Shown piece by piece: positions 9,763 through 19,182 of a stretch of DNA of 64,000 bases (position 1 is the first letter of the stretch; each line of letters starts with the position of its first letter). This stretch comes from Paenibacillus cellulosilyticus (lineage in GTDB: Bacteria; Bacillota; Bacilli; Paenibacillales; Paenibacillaceae), in contig NZ_QGTQ01000001.1 in NCBI RefSeq assembly GCF_003182255.1, positions 62,001-126,000 of the forward strand, written 5' to 3'. A program made the position numbers and the translations under genes. A model generated the notes under the pieces. The model was not told where the DNA came from. It did not search any database and saw nothing but the letters and a program-made list of their open reading frames with translations.

Positions 9763-10645
9763 TCAAATCCCTCAAAATGTTATAAACCGCCTCTTGCTCC
9801 ATTTCCTCTCTGCATCGGTCGATATAGGTGGCGGTATGAGGCGTGAGCAAAGCATTATCTAATTCCGTTAATTTCCCTCTGTACGGCTCCTCCGAATAAA
9901 CATCAGACCAGTACCACGAGACAGCTCCAGTCTGCAACGCTTCAACCAATGCTTCTTCATTAATCAATAAGCCTCTTGCGCTGTTCAAAATCACGACGCC
10001 TTTCTTCATTTGCTTAATAGCTTCCTTCGTTAACAATTCATCTGCTCCAGAAGCGTGCAACGATACGATATCTGCAACTTCAAGTCCCTTATTCAGACTT
10101 TCTAGTGAGATATTGGACTGGAAAGGATCATAAATCATAATATTAGCTCCGAATGGCTTCAATAGTTCAGCGAATTTCCTGCCTACTCGTCCATATCCAA
10201 CCAAAAGAACATTTCGATTACGTAGAGAGAAGCCTATTCTTTTTTGCCAAACTTTATTGTGCATATCTTTATTAAGCTGAATGAGTTCTCGACTAATTGC
10301 TAACAACGCCGTCAGCACCATCTCGGCCACGGCTTCGCTAGGCGCATCTGGCGTATTCGAAACATTAATCCCTCGCTTTTCAGCAGCTTGCACATCGACA
10401 TTCTCCATACCGATGCCAATCCTCGCAATGGCTTTTAACTTTGGACATTCACGGTAGACTTCTTCGTTCAAAGTCTCTAATCCAGCTAATAGGCCATCCG
10501 CATCCCGCAGATGCTCAATAATCTCAGGAATATTCATTTTACGACCAAATGGATTCTTGACTACCTCAATACCCTTCTCCAAAAGGATATTGATGGCTTT
10601 ATCACTTTGTGCTGCAAACGATGAAGCTCCAACGACGATTTTCAA
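9752..10645 (-). CDS. D-2-hydroxyacid dehydrogenase (phosphoglycerate dehydrogenase-like)
   Basis: An NAD-dependent dehydrogenase of the SerA/2-hydroxyacid family. It shows the nucleotide motif VLLVGYGRVGRKFAELL, the catalytic arginine segment LNSARGLLINEEAL, and the catalytic histidine in LLTPHTATYID. I choose the TTG at 10645 (297 aa) because it overlaps the upstream stop as TTGA and follows a GGGGGG ribosome site; the longer frame reaches 10690 without such a site. It lacks the ACT domain of full-length SerA. In this operon it more likely acts on a sugar acid or hydroxyacid intermediate than in serine synthesis. Confidence 0.85.
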   Translation of the reverse strand: MKIVVGASSFAAQSDKAINILLEKGIEVVKNPFGRKMNIPEIIEHLRDADGLLAGLETLNEEVYRECPKLKAIARIGIGMENVDVQAAEKRGINVSNTPDAPSEAVAEMVLTALLAISRELIQLNKDMHNKVWQKRIGFSLRNRNVLLVGYGRVGRKFAELLKPFGANIMIYDPFQSNISLESLNKGLEVADIVSLHASGADELLTKEAIKQMKKGVVILNSARGLLINEEALVEALQTGAVSWYWSDVYSEEPYRGKLTELDNALLTPHTATYIDRCREEMEQEAVYNILRDLNDV

Positions 10646-11232
10646 TGTCTGCCCCCCATGTACATATCTAAGAATAGATCTAACCAACAATGTAATAATA
10701 CAGCGTGAGCGGACTCAACTAGTCCATATTTGTCACCAGGTATATAGAAATTAAGATCACCCATACTTCTTGATTTGTTATCGTGAGACTTGCCGGAGAG
10801 CGTAATGACAAAAGCTTCTTTCTTTCTTGCCACTTCAATAGCTTTAATGATATTCGGCGAATTACCCGATGAAGAAATTGTAACCAGGACATCGTTAACC
10901 GATAAAAGTCGTTCGACTCTACAACTGAAAATATGTTCGAATGAGAGATCGTTGCCGATTGCCGTTAAATGAGCAGTTTCCGAGCTTGTGAACGTCGTGA
11001 TTCTAGCGTTCTGAAAACAGTCATGAGAGAAGTGCTCAGCCATCGTTGCGCTTGCACCGTTGCCTGCAAAAAAAATACAACCGTTATCTTCATCACGAAC
11101 TTTCTTCGCTTTTTGAGCCCACCTAATAAGTCCTTCGTCATTATCCACAACTTGGCCCGATCGATCCGTAACAATCATGCCCTCTAAAATACTTTTAATT
11201 TCCCCAATATATCTCGCATAGTATTTTTCCAT
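10642..11232 (-). CDS. SIS-domain isomerase, GmhA/phosphoheptose isomerase-like
   Basis: A 196-aa sugar isomerase-fold protein. IFFAGNGASATMAEHFSHD and VTISSSGNSPNIIKAIEVA are the phosphosugar-binding loops seen in sedoheptulose-7-phosphate isomerase GmhA. It would interconvert a ketose and an aldose phosphate in the cytosol as an early step to an activated sugar. No heptose kinase or GmhB-like histidinol-phosphatase is present in the operon, so a true heptose pathway is not established. It overlaps the following dehydrogenase by four bases and has AGAGG before its ATG. Confidence 0.82.
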   Translation of the reverse strand: MEKYYARYIGEIKSILEGMIVTDRSGQVVDNDEGLIRWAQKAKKVRDEDNGCIFFAGNGASATMAEHFSHDCFQNARITTFTSSETAHLTAIGNDLSFEHIFSCRVERLLSVNDVLVTISSSGNSPNIIKAIEVARKKEAFVITLSGKSHDNKSRSMGDLNFYIPGDKYGLVESAHAVLLHCWLDLFLDMYMGGRH

Positions 11233-11933
11233 TATTCGAAATACCTCTTTGACTGATGTAGTTCATGTCTTGCCCGAAGGGTTCCTTCTGCGATTCTCCA
11301 ATCTTCCTCTGAATCCAAATCACACGATTCGTCTTTAGGGATCGAATATAATCCCAACTTTCCGCCGAATACAGGATTTTCACCTCTAGCCTGCATGCTC
11401 AGGAAATGTTCTCTTCTCCACGCCGTAAGTGACCACACGACCTTACAAATCGGTGGTAGCAGTTGACTATTAATCTTCTCTTTGAGCGAAAACGTTAATG
11501 GTTTATCCTCAAAGAAGATTTCCGCTTGTTCCTTGATCACAGATAGTACCGTATCAAAATTATTTTTCTTTATGTAATTGATAAATCCTTCGATTGTCTC
11601 TGATCTTAGCAGTGGAGATGTCGTGTTCACCATAACGACATAATCGCAATCATGCTTCAAAAGGAATTCATTAACGAACTCTCGGTTTGTAGCGGAGTCG
11701 TTAGCCAGTTCATCTGGTCTCTTGTGAAATTGAGCTCCCAGCCTTTGAGCAATTTCACCTAATGTATCGTTCTCCGTGTTCACCCATACGCTGTCAAAAG
11801 ATTCGTTTCCGAGAGCAAGATCAATAGCATATTGAATCAATGGCTTATCGCCCAAATATCGAACATTCTTTTTTATAATTCTCTTCGATCCCATGCGCGC
11901 CGGAATCATGCCTGTAATTTTATAATTGTTCAT
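11232..11933 (-). CDS. CMP-sugar (acylneuraminate-type) cytidylyltransferase
   Basis: A 233-aa nucleotidyltransferase of the NeuA/KdsB type that couples CMP to a sugar acid using CTP. The CTP-binding loop is MIPARMGSKRIIKKNVRYLG and the metal region is DYVVMVNTTSPLLRSETIE. GLYSIPKDESCDLDSEEDW near the C-terminus is typical of the CMP-NeuAc synthetase group. The ATG at 11933 is preferred over the GTG at 11939; the start lies inside the end of the YhcH-like gene. The pse pathway has its own CMP-transferase, so this enzyme probably activates a different sugar. Confidence 0.85.
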   Translation of the reverse strand: MNNYKITGMIPARMGSKRIIKKNVRYLGDKPLIQYAIDLALGNESFDSVWVNTENDTLGEIAQRLGAQFHKRPDELANDSATNREFVNEFLLKHDCDYVVMVNTTSPLLRSETIEGFINYIKKNNFDTVLSVIKEQAEIFFEDKPLTFSLKEKINSQLLPPICKVVWSLTAWRREHFLSMQARGENPVFGGKLGLYSIPKDESCDLDSEEDWRIAEGTLRARHELHQSKRYFE

Positions 11934-12402
11934 ATACACCCAGCTTCACTTTTATTACGAATTTCTTAATCGCTTGAGGAACATCTCCGACCGCTACTTG
12001 CGGCTTATGCGCTTCATGTGGGAATATCAATGCGAAGTAGCCTGGATCTACAGAAACCCTCGTAATAGGACAAGCATCTTCCGTCTTGAAAAATACTACA
12101 TCCTTATCCAAGCTGTACTCGTCTTTAACTTTTAAACGATCTCTTTCGAAAATATCAATTCCCTCGGAACCTACCAGGACTGATTGAATATCAATATATT
12201 GATTATGTGCTTCAATCGCGCAGTTTTCACGTAGAGATGTGTTATAACTCATCACTCTTAAAAATACATTTTCTCCATCTATATCGAATTTCGCATCTAC
12301 GCTATCAGCGTTAATATTCTCTAGACATTTTGAGATTTGTGCGTATAGAGGTTTAGGCAAATAGTTCGATAGGTTGTCCAACTTGTCAAAAATCACTTTC
12401 AA
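11920..12402 (-). CDS. YhcH/YjgK/YiaL (DUF386) family protein, probable sugar anomerase
   Basis: A 160-aa cupin-like protein of the YhcH/YjgK/YiaL family. Enteric members such as NanQ are reported to catalyse sialic acid mutarotation. Family motifs are EAHNQYIDIQSVLVG near residue 84 and FPHEAHKPQVAVGD near 127, which provide the metal-binding His and Glu residues. Directly before a CMP-sugar synthetase, a role in presenting the correct anomer is reasonable, though this is inference. The start is uncertain: TTG at 12402 stands four bases after GGAGAG, and a GTG two codons later is also possible. Confidence 0.82.
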   Translation of the reverse strand: MKVIFDKLDNLSNYLPKPLYAQISKCLENINADSVDAKFDIDGENVFLRVMSYNTSLRENCAIEAHNQYIDIQSVLVGSEGIDIFERDRLKVKDEYSLDKDVVFFKTEDACPITRVSVDPGYFALIFPHEAHKPQVAVGDVPQAIKKFVIKVKLGVYEQL

Positions 12403-12449
12403 TCACTCTCCAAATGTTTCGATTGCTCATGTTAGTCCATAAGAAGTTC

Positions 12450-14585
12450 TCAATGCTTCTGTAATTCAAAATAACGGTTCGTAAATTCATCAACCAGTGA
12501 CTCGTGTTCAAAATAATCCATCTCTCGCACAGTATAACATTCTCGCAACGAACGGATTAACAGATCTGGTACTTCTAAACTTACATTTAGCGCTTGACGC
12601 ATATCAAGCTTCGTCTCACGGAAGTAATCAAGCAACGCCTGCTGAGACTCTTGCAGGTACTCTAATTGCTCAGTTGTCCGATGTTCAGTTGCAAAGACAG
12701 GTCGCCCCGCTTCATCGAACGCTTGCAGCGAAGGTTCGAAAGACGTCAAGATGTTCTCCATAAAGAAGTAGTCATCAAGCAAGTTCCAACTCGACTCATA
12801 AATATTTCGAACCTCGAATAGCGTCTCAATCTTTATATCGGCTTTGTACCCGCCACCACTTTGGATTCGGGCAAAATAAAGTCCCTGCAACTCACAATCA
12901 ACGATGTTGGATAGTGCTTTCTGACACGTTCCTGACGACACAAAATCAAAAAAACCGACTCGTGCACCAGTAGGTATGCCAAGTGTCTTCCAATATTGCA
13001 GATAGTATTTGCGTGCAATATCCGCTTCTCGCAAGATCGCATCTCTATGCTTCAGCACATAGGCTGCATCACCCTCATTTTCACGCCGCTGAATCTCGAC
13101 TGGCATCAGCCGAAATCTGCTGCGAAGCATGTCCTCCATTGATCCTGAATAAGCAAGCGACGCCGCAAATACAATATCTTCATCCGTATGAATACCCGCC
13201 AGTACAGCAGTTGCCCTCGATATATAGAGATACTGAGTCTGCGGCAAATCAGGAATAGTCTTTCGTACCTGTTGACTAATGCGCTCCATTATATATCCGT
13301 CTCGCGCACCGAGCAAAATACGCTCTAGTTTCAGTTCCTTTGCCTTAGCGATCATCCAGGAAAAGAACCGATAAACGACTGGCGCCACAAACGAATAGGT
13401 CATCTCATATGGACTGCCTACTCGAAATTTGCCCTTCGTCGCCGCGAACAGAAACGGATCATTCAATTGGCAACTAGTGAATTCACCGATCATTAAGCGA
13501 TTATTAAGCGTAGCATCATACTTCAACAGCTCATTCGCATAGCTATCTTCCAGCATGTTCAAAGCGCTCTGAACATGGAACGTATCTTCAATACCGTAAC
13601 TCTTGGCTGCATGTATGTCCGCTTCTATATTGTCCCCAATATGAACAATAGTTCGTCCCGCAAATCGCTCTCGTAAGATACTATACAGCCCATTCGACTT
13701 CGTAACCCCAAAGTCACAAGATACTAACAAATGACCCGATTGCACACGAATGCCCAGCTCAGCTAATAGGGGTTCCAGAATTATCACCGGCAAATACATA
13801 TCCGAAACAAGAAACACTTCTTTACCCTGTGCAACAGAAAATCTGAATATTTCACACATTTTTTCCCGGCGAACTAGATGTTCTGCTTCAACTTGAATCT
13901 CTAGTTGTTGCAACTCACGCTTGATATCATTAGAAAAGCCGAGCCATTGCTGGATCCGATCATAGATCACATCTATCTTCGGATTCGGTCCCTCATTGTA
14001 CAACTCTCGCTCCGCCTTGATCCGTAACTTAGTAAATTCCCCGTCCCATTTGCCAGTTACTCTTATTCGATCTTCAACAATCTCGAATATATCTTGTGGA
14101 TACAATGTTCGCCGCATAACAAGTGTGTCGAATACATCGAAGCTCACGACATCTGCATGCGCAATCTTCTCACGCAATCGTTGTTCCGTAATCTCATTGT
14201 ACGAATCCAACGCTCTCGTCTCATCGTTTGCATTGCCCAGCAAATTCCCGTTGACATCATATACATAAATACAATTGGCCGCACACATTTCCGCAATTCG
14301 CCGATATATAATCCGCACATTGTTACTTCGAGCCACAATCACAATGGCATCGACGTTCATCTCGGCAACCTCATCTACTGTAAGGACTAACTTACCATAG
14401 ATAGTCTCCCCTGCCCGCGCTTCGTCCATCAGCCCCACAATGTCAAAGTTGGTAAAGTGTTCAACAATATGCCGTGTGTTCGGTCCTATACCATAGATCG
14501 CTAAGCGACGATTAATGAACGCACCAAAGTGCGTCTGGAATGCATTTATTATGTATTGCTTCTCATCCACCATACCGAATATCAT
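12450..14585 (-). CDS. HAD-like protein with N-terminal Rossmann domain, 711 aa
   Basis: A paralogue of the first two-thirds of the 1083-aa protein. Residues about 20-125 form a Rossmann-like domain (RRLAIYGIGPNTRHIVEHF). Residues about 145-345 are HAD-like, with VVSFDVFDTLVMRRT and IVHIGDNIEADIHAAKS. Residues about 435-480 hold ILLGARDGYIMERI and YLYISRATAVLAG, matching RDGY...YLSRA in the larger protein. The capsule-transferase part is absent. The aspartates of the HAD nucleophile motif are kept, so phosphatase or phosphotransfer activity is possible. The exact start is uncertain because no strong ribosome site precedes the first ATG. Confidence 0.6.
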   Translation of the reverse strand: MIFGMVDEKQYIINAFQTHFGAFINRRLAIYGIGPNTRHIVEHFTNFDIVGLMDEARAGETIYGKLVLTVDEVAEMNVDAIVIVARSNNVRIIYRRIAEMCAANCIYVYDVNGNLLGNANDETRALDSYNEITEQRLREKIAHADVVSFDVFDTLVMRRTLYPQDIFEIVEDRIRVTGKWDGEFTKLRIKAERELYNEGPNPKIDVIYDRIQQWLGFSNDIKRELQQLEIQVEAEHLVRREKMCEIFRFSVAQGKEVFLVSDMYLPVIILEPLLAELGIRVQSGHLLVSCDFGVTKSNGLYSILRERFAGRTIVHIGDNIEADIHAAKSYGIEDTFHVQSALNMLEDSYANELLKYDATLNNRLMIGEFTSCQLNDPFLFAATKGKFRVGSPYEMTYSFVAPVVYRFFSWMIAKAKELKLERILLGARDGYIMERISQQVRKTIPDLPQTQYLYISRATAVLAGIHTDEDIVFAASLAYSGSMEDMLRSRFRLMPVEIQRRENEGDAAYVLKHRDAILREADIARKYYLQYWKTLGIPTGARVGFFDFVSSGTCQKALSNIVDCELQGLYFARIQSGGGYKADIKIETLFEVRNIYESSWNLLDDYFFMENILTSFEPSLQAFDEAGRPVFATEHRTTEQLEYLQESQQALLDYFRETKLDMRQALNVSLEVPDLLIRSLRECYTVREMDYFEHESLVDEFTNRYFELQKH

Positions 14586-14590
14586 CTCAC

Positions 14591-15307
14591 TTATATGCCA
14601 AGAATTTGTTGATTCTCGATTGCCTCATGCAGCGCTCGGAAAATATAAAAGTCCGTTGGCGTTGTGATCTTCATATTATTAGGCGGACTCTTGACCATGT
14701 GCATCTCTACGTTGAATAAACTTAGCAGATGTGCTGAATCAATCGTCAGCATTCCTTCATTATGTGCACGCTGATAATACTCCCAAATCAATGCGAATCG
14801 AAAAGTCTGTGGTGCTTTAGCCGTATACATACTAGCACGCCGAGGAACGCCATCGATCTGATCGCCATTGCTGCTCTGAATAACACTCTCAATCGCAGGC
14901 TCCACAGTAATCGCCGTGCCGTGCATCTTCGCTTTCGCGATGTTCGTAGAGATCAATTCTTTGGTAATCAGCGGTCGCACGCCATCATGAATTAACACGA
15001 TGTCATCCGCCTGACAAACTACCGTCAGCGCCCGCAGCCCCCGATAAATCGAATCATGCCCCGTCTCACCACCTGGCACAATCTGACTTACCTTCTCTAT
15101 GTCATACCGTCGTAATAACAACTTTAATTCATCAATCCAGCTACTTAAGCAGACGACTACGATATTATCAATCTCTGGATGACGCTCAAAATGCTCCAAT
15201 GTGTACAAAATGATCGGTTTGCCGTGCAACTCTAGGAACTGCTTCGGACGTGCATACGTGTTCATTCGTTGCCCCGTTCCACCTGCGAATATCAACGCTG
15301 TATTCAT
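14591..15307 (-). CDS. IspD/TarI-type cytidylyltransferase
   Basis: A 238-aa cytidylyltransferase that forms a CDP-alditol from CTP and an alditol phosphate. The signature LIFAGGTGQRM...RPKQFLELHGKPII at residues 6-30, and VLIHDGVRPLI further on, are shared by IspD and TarI. The setting, two bases after a CDP-glycerol-transferase-like gene and inside a surface glycan operon, favours a TarI-like job (CDP-ribitol or similar) over the isoprenoid enzyme IspD, which normally sits beside IspF. GGAGGG precedes the ATG at a good distance. Sequence alone does not settle the choice. Confidence 0.85.
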   Translation of the reverse strand: MNTALIFAGGTGQRMNTYARPKQFLELHGKPIILYTLEHFERHPEIDNIVVVCLSSWIDELKLLLRRYDIEKVSQIVPGGETGHDSIYRGLRALTVVCQADDIVLIHDGVRPLITKELISTNIAKAKMHGTAITVEPAIESVIQSSNGDQIDGVPRRASMYTAKAPQTFRFALIWEYYQRAHNEGMLTIDSAHLLSLFNVEMHMVKSPPNNMKITTPTDFYIFRALHEAIENQQILGI

Positions 15308-15309
15308 GC

Positions 15310-17916
15310 CTACCCTCCAATGACATATTCATAGATAGCCTGCCCTACTGTACCATCCAAGTGACCAGCAACTTCACGCGCACATTCAATCTGCTTCTTC
15401 GCTTGGGATAAGGCAAACGGTAGCTCGTCCAAGTCTACAACGTAATCCAAGTAAGTCTGAATACCTGTGTATGATTCAGGATATATAAATTTCTGCAGGT
15501 TGCTCCATTCAGGAGCATTTATTTTTAAACTTTCTCGTCTACGATTATTGACAATCTTCTGATCCTGCTCGTCTACCCATAAATTTTGAATTCGACACTG
15601 AGCATTGATCGTATCGAAAACAACGATTCGCCCGACTGTAGCCGCGTAAATAAAATCACCATCTAACGACACTTGTATATATTTGTAACGTTCTTTATTT
15701 ACAGCATCTGTCAATTCACTGACGGTAGTTACTTCGCCTGTTGTCGGGTTCAATCGAAGCGCCATGTTCGCCTCATAAGGAAGCAACCACACGTATCCAC
15801 CAGCATAGACAACATCTAGAAAATTCAAGATTCGACCTGAAAGGAATGCATCAGGGAATACAACTTTCTTATATTTCTGCGTATACGGATTCCAGCGAAC
15901 CATATAGTTCTGATTACGTGCAGCTAGCCAGTAATTCGTTCCATCGAAACAAACACCAGCAAATCGCTCGTCGGCTTCTCCAACTTTCACAATTCGACTG
16001 TCCAACGTCTCCGCATCGAGAATCACTAATTCGTTCGATCCCCACAAAGTCATAACTAACTCTGTGGCGTTCGACGCCACACTCGACGCCAACAATCTAC
16101 CAAAATCAAAGGTTTTATTCCACTGTAGATAATAAGGGGAATTCTCTGCATTCAGTTGCGTATGAGCCACCCAATCTGTTATATCATCCCGTTCACCCGT
16201 ATTGAGGTTATATCGAATAATAGCTGGATACGTAATCGGAATGAGGAAAAGGTAATGTTCATATCGAAAAACGCTTTGGAAAAATCCCTTTTCACGCGGA
16301 TGTAACCAATTTAAGCGCGGCGCTGTGCCTAATGCAGTATGTTCAAACGATTGGTGTTCAATATCATACGCAGCCATCTGCTCTGCCAAATACGGAGCAA
16401 AGTATAATTTATCCTGATACTGTGTCATCCCGACATAAAGCGACCGGCTATTCTCTTCATCGAAGCTGCCCACATACTTCGGCTTCATCAATGCCCTATC
16501 CATACAGAATAGACCATTAAAGTCCCGAGCTGTAAACCAGATATGTTGTTTATCCACATACATGCTCTGCAGTAATAAAGTATCCAGTGCAGGGCGAAAA
16601 TATAAATCTTGCATCATCACTGGCTTACCCGTAGATAGATACAACGGCCCTAGCGATCCACCGTCACCATAATACGCATCGGAAATCGCAATCGAACGGT
16701 GCAAGTCGGCAGTATCGTCGTAAATGCCAAAACCTAGCGATTGGTATTCCTCAACGATACTCAGATAGTCTTTCAACAATTGCGGGCGCATAGCTTTATA
16801 GCTCTCACCATTGAGGGGATGCGGACGCCACAGCAAGACGACATCATCTCGGTTCTTGAAGCTATCAAACACGTAGCGCAGCTTATGCAGAACGTGTTCA
16901 TTACCCTCAAGCAAAGCTGTGATTGAAGTGTTGTACAGAACAACCTTCTTCCGCGTACCGTCTGTCCGCTCAATCAACTTTTGCCAGTCATCTGGAACAA
17001 CACAGTCCTCACGCTTTGTATTGATTACTTTATCGAACTTCGGCGAACCGAGCGCAACAATTTTCTCTTCCATATTGCCAAAGCGGCCGACGCATTGATT
17101 CGCTTGTTCATATCGCTTAAGCACTCGAAGGTAAGTCTGCCTGATTTTGTCCGATTGCACGATCACCCGGTCGGCATACAAGACTCCCGCGCATTTGCAG
17201 AAATGTTCATCCACATCGTCCATGCTTACAAAATACGGGACGTAGACAAGCATATCCGTCAGATCCTTGAGCCGCTTGCTGAAGAAGTTGGGGTGAACCA
17301 TCGTCACTAAGTTTGTGTCATCATAGGGGTTGATCGTGACGATGACGTCTGGCCGACGCTCATCGATCTTATAGCTTTGCCAATCCGTAATCGGCACATC
17401 GTCCGGGAATTGATCGCCCTCGTAGTGCATCTGTCCGAGCGCGCCGCCCGGCAGTCTGTCAAAGTAAGGGATCGGCACGACGTAAGCGTCGCATTGCGGG
17501 TCTTCCTTCGCTGCCAGCCAAATGGATTCGCAGCTATCCCACATACTGGCCTTATAGGGGAGAAACGCAATCTCGATTTTTCTCTGTCCAAGCTCGGTTT
17601 TGACACTATCCTCAATCTGTCGTAGCTGATCCTGCAATGCCATGATATGTGGGGTGCTATCGCCACCATTGTCGACTTCAACGCTTGCAAGATAGAGAAT
17701 ATCACAATAATTTTCCAGCAGGGACACCGTTTGGGTGTCCTCGCCTTCATATTTCTCGATATACTGACCGATATGAATGGCGAATTCCTGACAACCTGCC
17801 AGAAGCCCTACGAACGCCTGCGTATTCAATTCAGAATGTAATCGCGTGAACTTCAGCTGCGCTTCGCTTAACGTCTTGATGAGTTCCAGCACTTGCTCTT
17901 GATGATACTTCCTCAT
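15310..17916 (-). CDS. CDP-glycerol-transferase-like glycosyltransferase with C-terminal beta-propeller, 868 aa
   Basis: Residues about 1-95 look helical. Residues about 110-480 resemble the GT-B fold of CDP-glycerol glycerophosphotransferases: VIVTINPYDDTN, KKVVLYNTSITALLEGNEH, VVLLWRPHPLNGE and YYGDGGSLGPLYLSTGKP follow the TagB/TagF pattern. From about residue 510 to 800 there are repeated blade-like segments (SLYVGMTQYQDKLYFAPY, TNYWLAARNQNYMVRWNP, GYVWLLPYEANMALRLNP, GDFIYAATVGRIVVFD), which suggests a beta-propeller. It probably transfers CDP-alditol-derived units to a surface polymer. GGAGG precedes the ATG. Confidence 0.7.
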   Translation of the reverse strand: MRKYHQEQVLELIKTLSEAQLKFTRLHSELNTQAFVGLLAGCQEFAIHIGQYIEKYEGEDTQTVSLLENYCDILYLASVEVDNGGDSTPHIMALQDQLRQIEDSVKTELGQRKIEIAFLPYKASMWDSCESIWLAAKEDPQCDAYVVPIPYFDRLPGGALGQMHYEGDQFPDDVPITDWQSYKIDERRPDVIVTINPYDDTNLVTMVHPNFFSKRLKDLTDMLVYVPYFVSMDDVDEHFCKCAGVLYADRVIVQSDKIRQTYLRVLKRYEQANQCVGRFGNMEEKIVALGSPKFDKVINTKREDCVVPDDWQKLIERTDGTRKKVVLYNTSITALLEGNEHVLHKLRYVFDSFKNRDDVVLLWRPHPLNGESYKAMRPQLLKDYLSIVEEYQSLGFGIYDDTADLHRSIAISDAYYGDGGSLGPLYLSTGKPVMMQDLYFRPALDTLLLQSMYVDKQHIWFTARDFNGLFCMDRALMKPKYVGSFDEENSRSLYVGMTQYQDKLYFAPYLAEQMAAYDIEHQSFEHTALGTAPRLNWLHPREKGFFQSVFRYEHYLFLIPITYPAIIRYNLNTGERDDITDWVAHTQLNAENSPYYLQWNKTFDFGRLLASSVASNATELVMTLWGSNELVILDAETLDSRIVKVGEADERFAGVCFDGTNYWLAARNQNYMVRWNPYTQKYKKVVFPDAFLSGRILNFLDVVYAGGYVWLLPYEANMALRLNPTTGEVTTVSELTDAVNKERYKYIQVSLDGDFIYAATVGRIVVFDTINAQCRIQNLWVDEQDQKIVNNRRRESLKINAPEWSNLQKFIYPESYTGIQTYLDYVVDLDELPFALSQAKKQIECAREVAGHLDGTVGQAIYEYVIGG

Positions 17917-17934
17917 TTCGTTACCTCCAACTCA

Positions 17935-18996
17935 TCATACTCTTAGCCCATTTGAAGCTTCATGCCAATCCGCGATCATTCGCTTGTACATCTCCACGAG
18001 TCCGTACTGAGCCTTCCAACCGAGCTGTGCCATCTTATCCGAGCTCAATCTCATTGTTACATCGGGGGCGTATCCTTGCTTAGCGATGTCGGATGGTCTG
18101 TCCACTTTAACAGCTACGCTGCTACCACTAACCTCACTTGCGACCAACTCCGCCATCTCCCGAATGGTCATGCTCGTCTCCGGATTGACAATGTTATATG
18201 TCTCACCGTCCTCGCCCTTCAGCAGCAATAGTATCAACCCGCGAATCGCATCGCTGATATAACAATAATTACCGCGCGACTTCCCCTCCGTATGTAGCAC
18301 AATATCCGTACCCGACATTGAACTGCGAGCGAACTGTGCGAAAATTCGGGGATCGTCATTTGAGAATCCTGCACCAAAAGTTTGTGCCAAACGAGCCAGC
18401 TTGATCGGCGTTCCGTATTGAGCGAAGGAACAGTTGCACAGACATTCGCACATTCGCTTACTCTCCGGGTAGCTGCTTCTCGGGCTTTGAAGATTGATAT
18501 ACCCCAGATCATTCTCGGTCACCCAATCAAGGGAAGGGTCTGTCAGTCCGTACACTTCCATCGAAGACAAATATACTATACTCTTAGACTGCTTGTCCTT
18601 CGCGAGTGTCAAGATATTCGCCGTGCCTCTTATTGCAGTTTCTATCACGCCTACCGGATTAGCCACCATCTCGACTGACCGCGTCACCGCTGCGCCATGA
18701 ATGATATAATCGGCAGGCCCATCTATATTCAAAGGATTTCGGATGTCGTGTTCCACAAACTTGACATTGTTCATCTTGCCAAAAAGCATCCTGGCTCTGT
18801 CTACGTTCCTACCAAGCGCCCAAATATGAAGACCGAGCCCATGCCTTGTATCAGCTTCAGATAATGCTTGAACGAGGAGAGCTCCGATAGCTCCGGTCGC
18901 ACCAGTAATTAGAATTACGCGATCACGCAATTCTCCCCATGGTACATTTCGATCCGTGACAATTCGGTCTATATCCTCTAATAAAACTTGCGACAA
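17935..18996 (-). CDS. NAD-dependent epimerase/dehydratase (extended SDR)
   Basis: An extended short-chain dehydrogenase acting on nucleotide sugars. It has the Rossmann loop ILITGATGAIGALL, IVYLSSMEVYG, and the catalytic pair in SSYPESKRMCE (YxxxK). GNYCYISDAIRGLILLL and YNIVNPETSMTIREM match UDP-glucose epimerase and UDP-glucuronate decarboxylase relatives. It is the first gene of the glycan operon. The frame begins at GTG 19005, but GGGGG lies only one base ahead of it; the in-frame TTG at 18996 has better spacing, so I use it (353 aa). The exact reaction (epimerisation, dehydration or decarboxylation) is open. Confidence 0.85.
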   Translation of the reverse strand: MSQVLLEDIDRIVTDRNVPWGELRDRVILITGATGAIGALLVQALSEADTRHGLGLHIWALGRNVDRARMLFGKMNNVKFVEHDIRNPLNIDGPADYIIHGAAVTRSVEMVANPVGVIETAIRGTANILTLAKDKQSKSIVYLSSMEVYGLTDPSLDWVTENDLGYINLQSPRSSYPESKRMCECLCNCSFAQYGTPIKLARLAQTFGAGFSNDDPRIFAQFARSSMSGTDIVLHTEGKSRGNYCYISDAIRGLILLLLKGEDGETYNIVNPETSMTIREMAELVASEVSGSSVAVKVDRPSDIAKQGYAPDVTMRLSSDKMAQLGWKAQYGLVEMYKRMIADWHEASNGLRV

Positions 18997-19182
18997 TCTG
19001 TTCACGCCCCCTGGATCTCACAATACGTCGTCTCTCTAGCATACACTACTGTAATTATATCGGCTTAACCTAGCACATACTTGATATAATTCTGTCTCGA
19101 CAGGAACTTCTGGATAGTTGCCTCCATGAACTGCAACCCATTCTGGAAGTTGTCATTTAAGTACCAATAGATCCCTATATAA

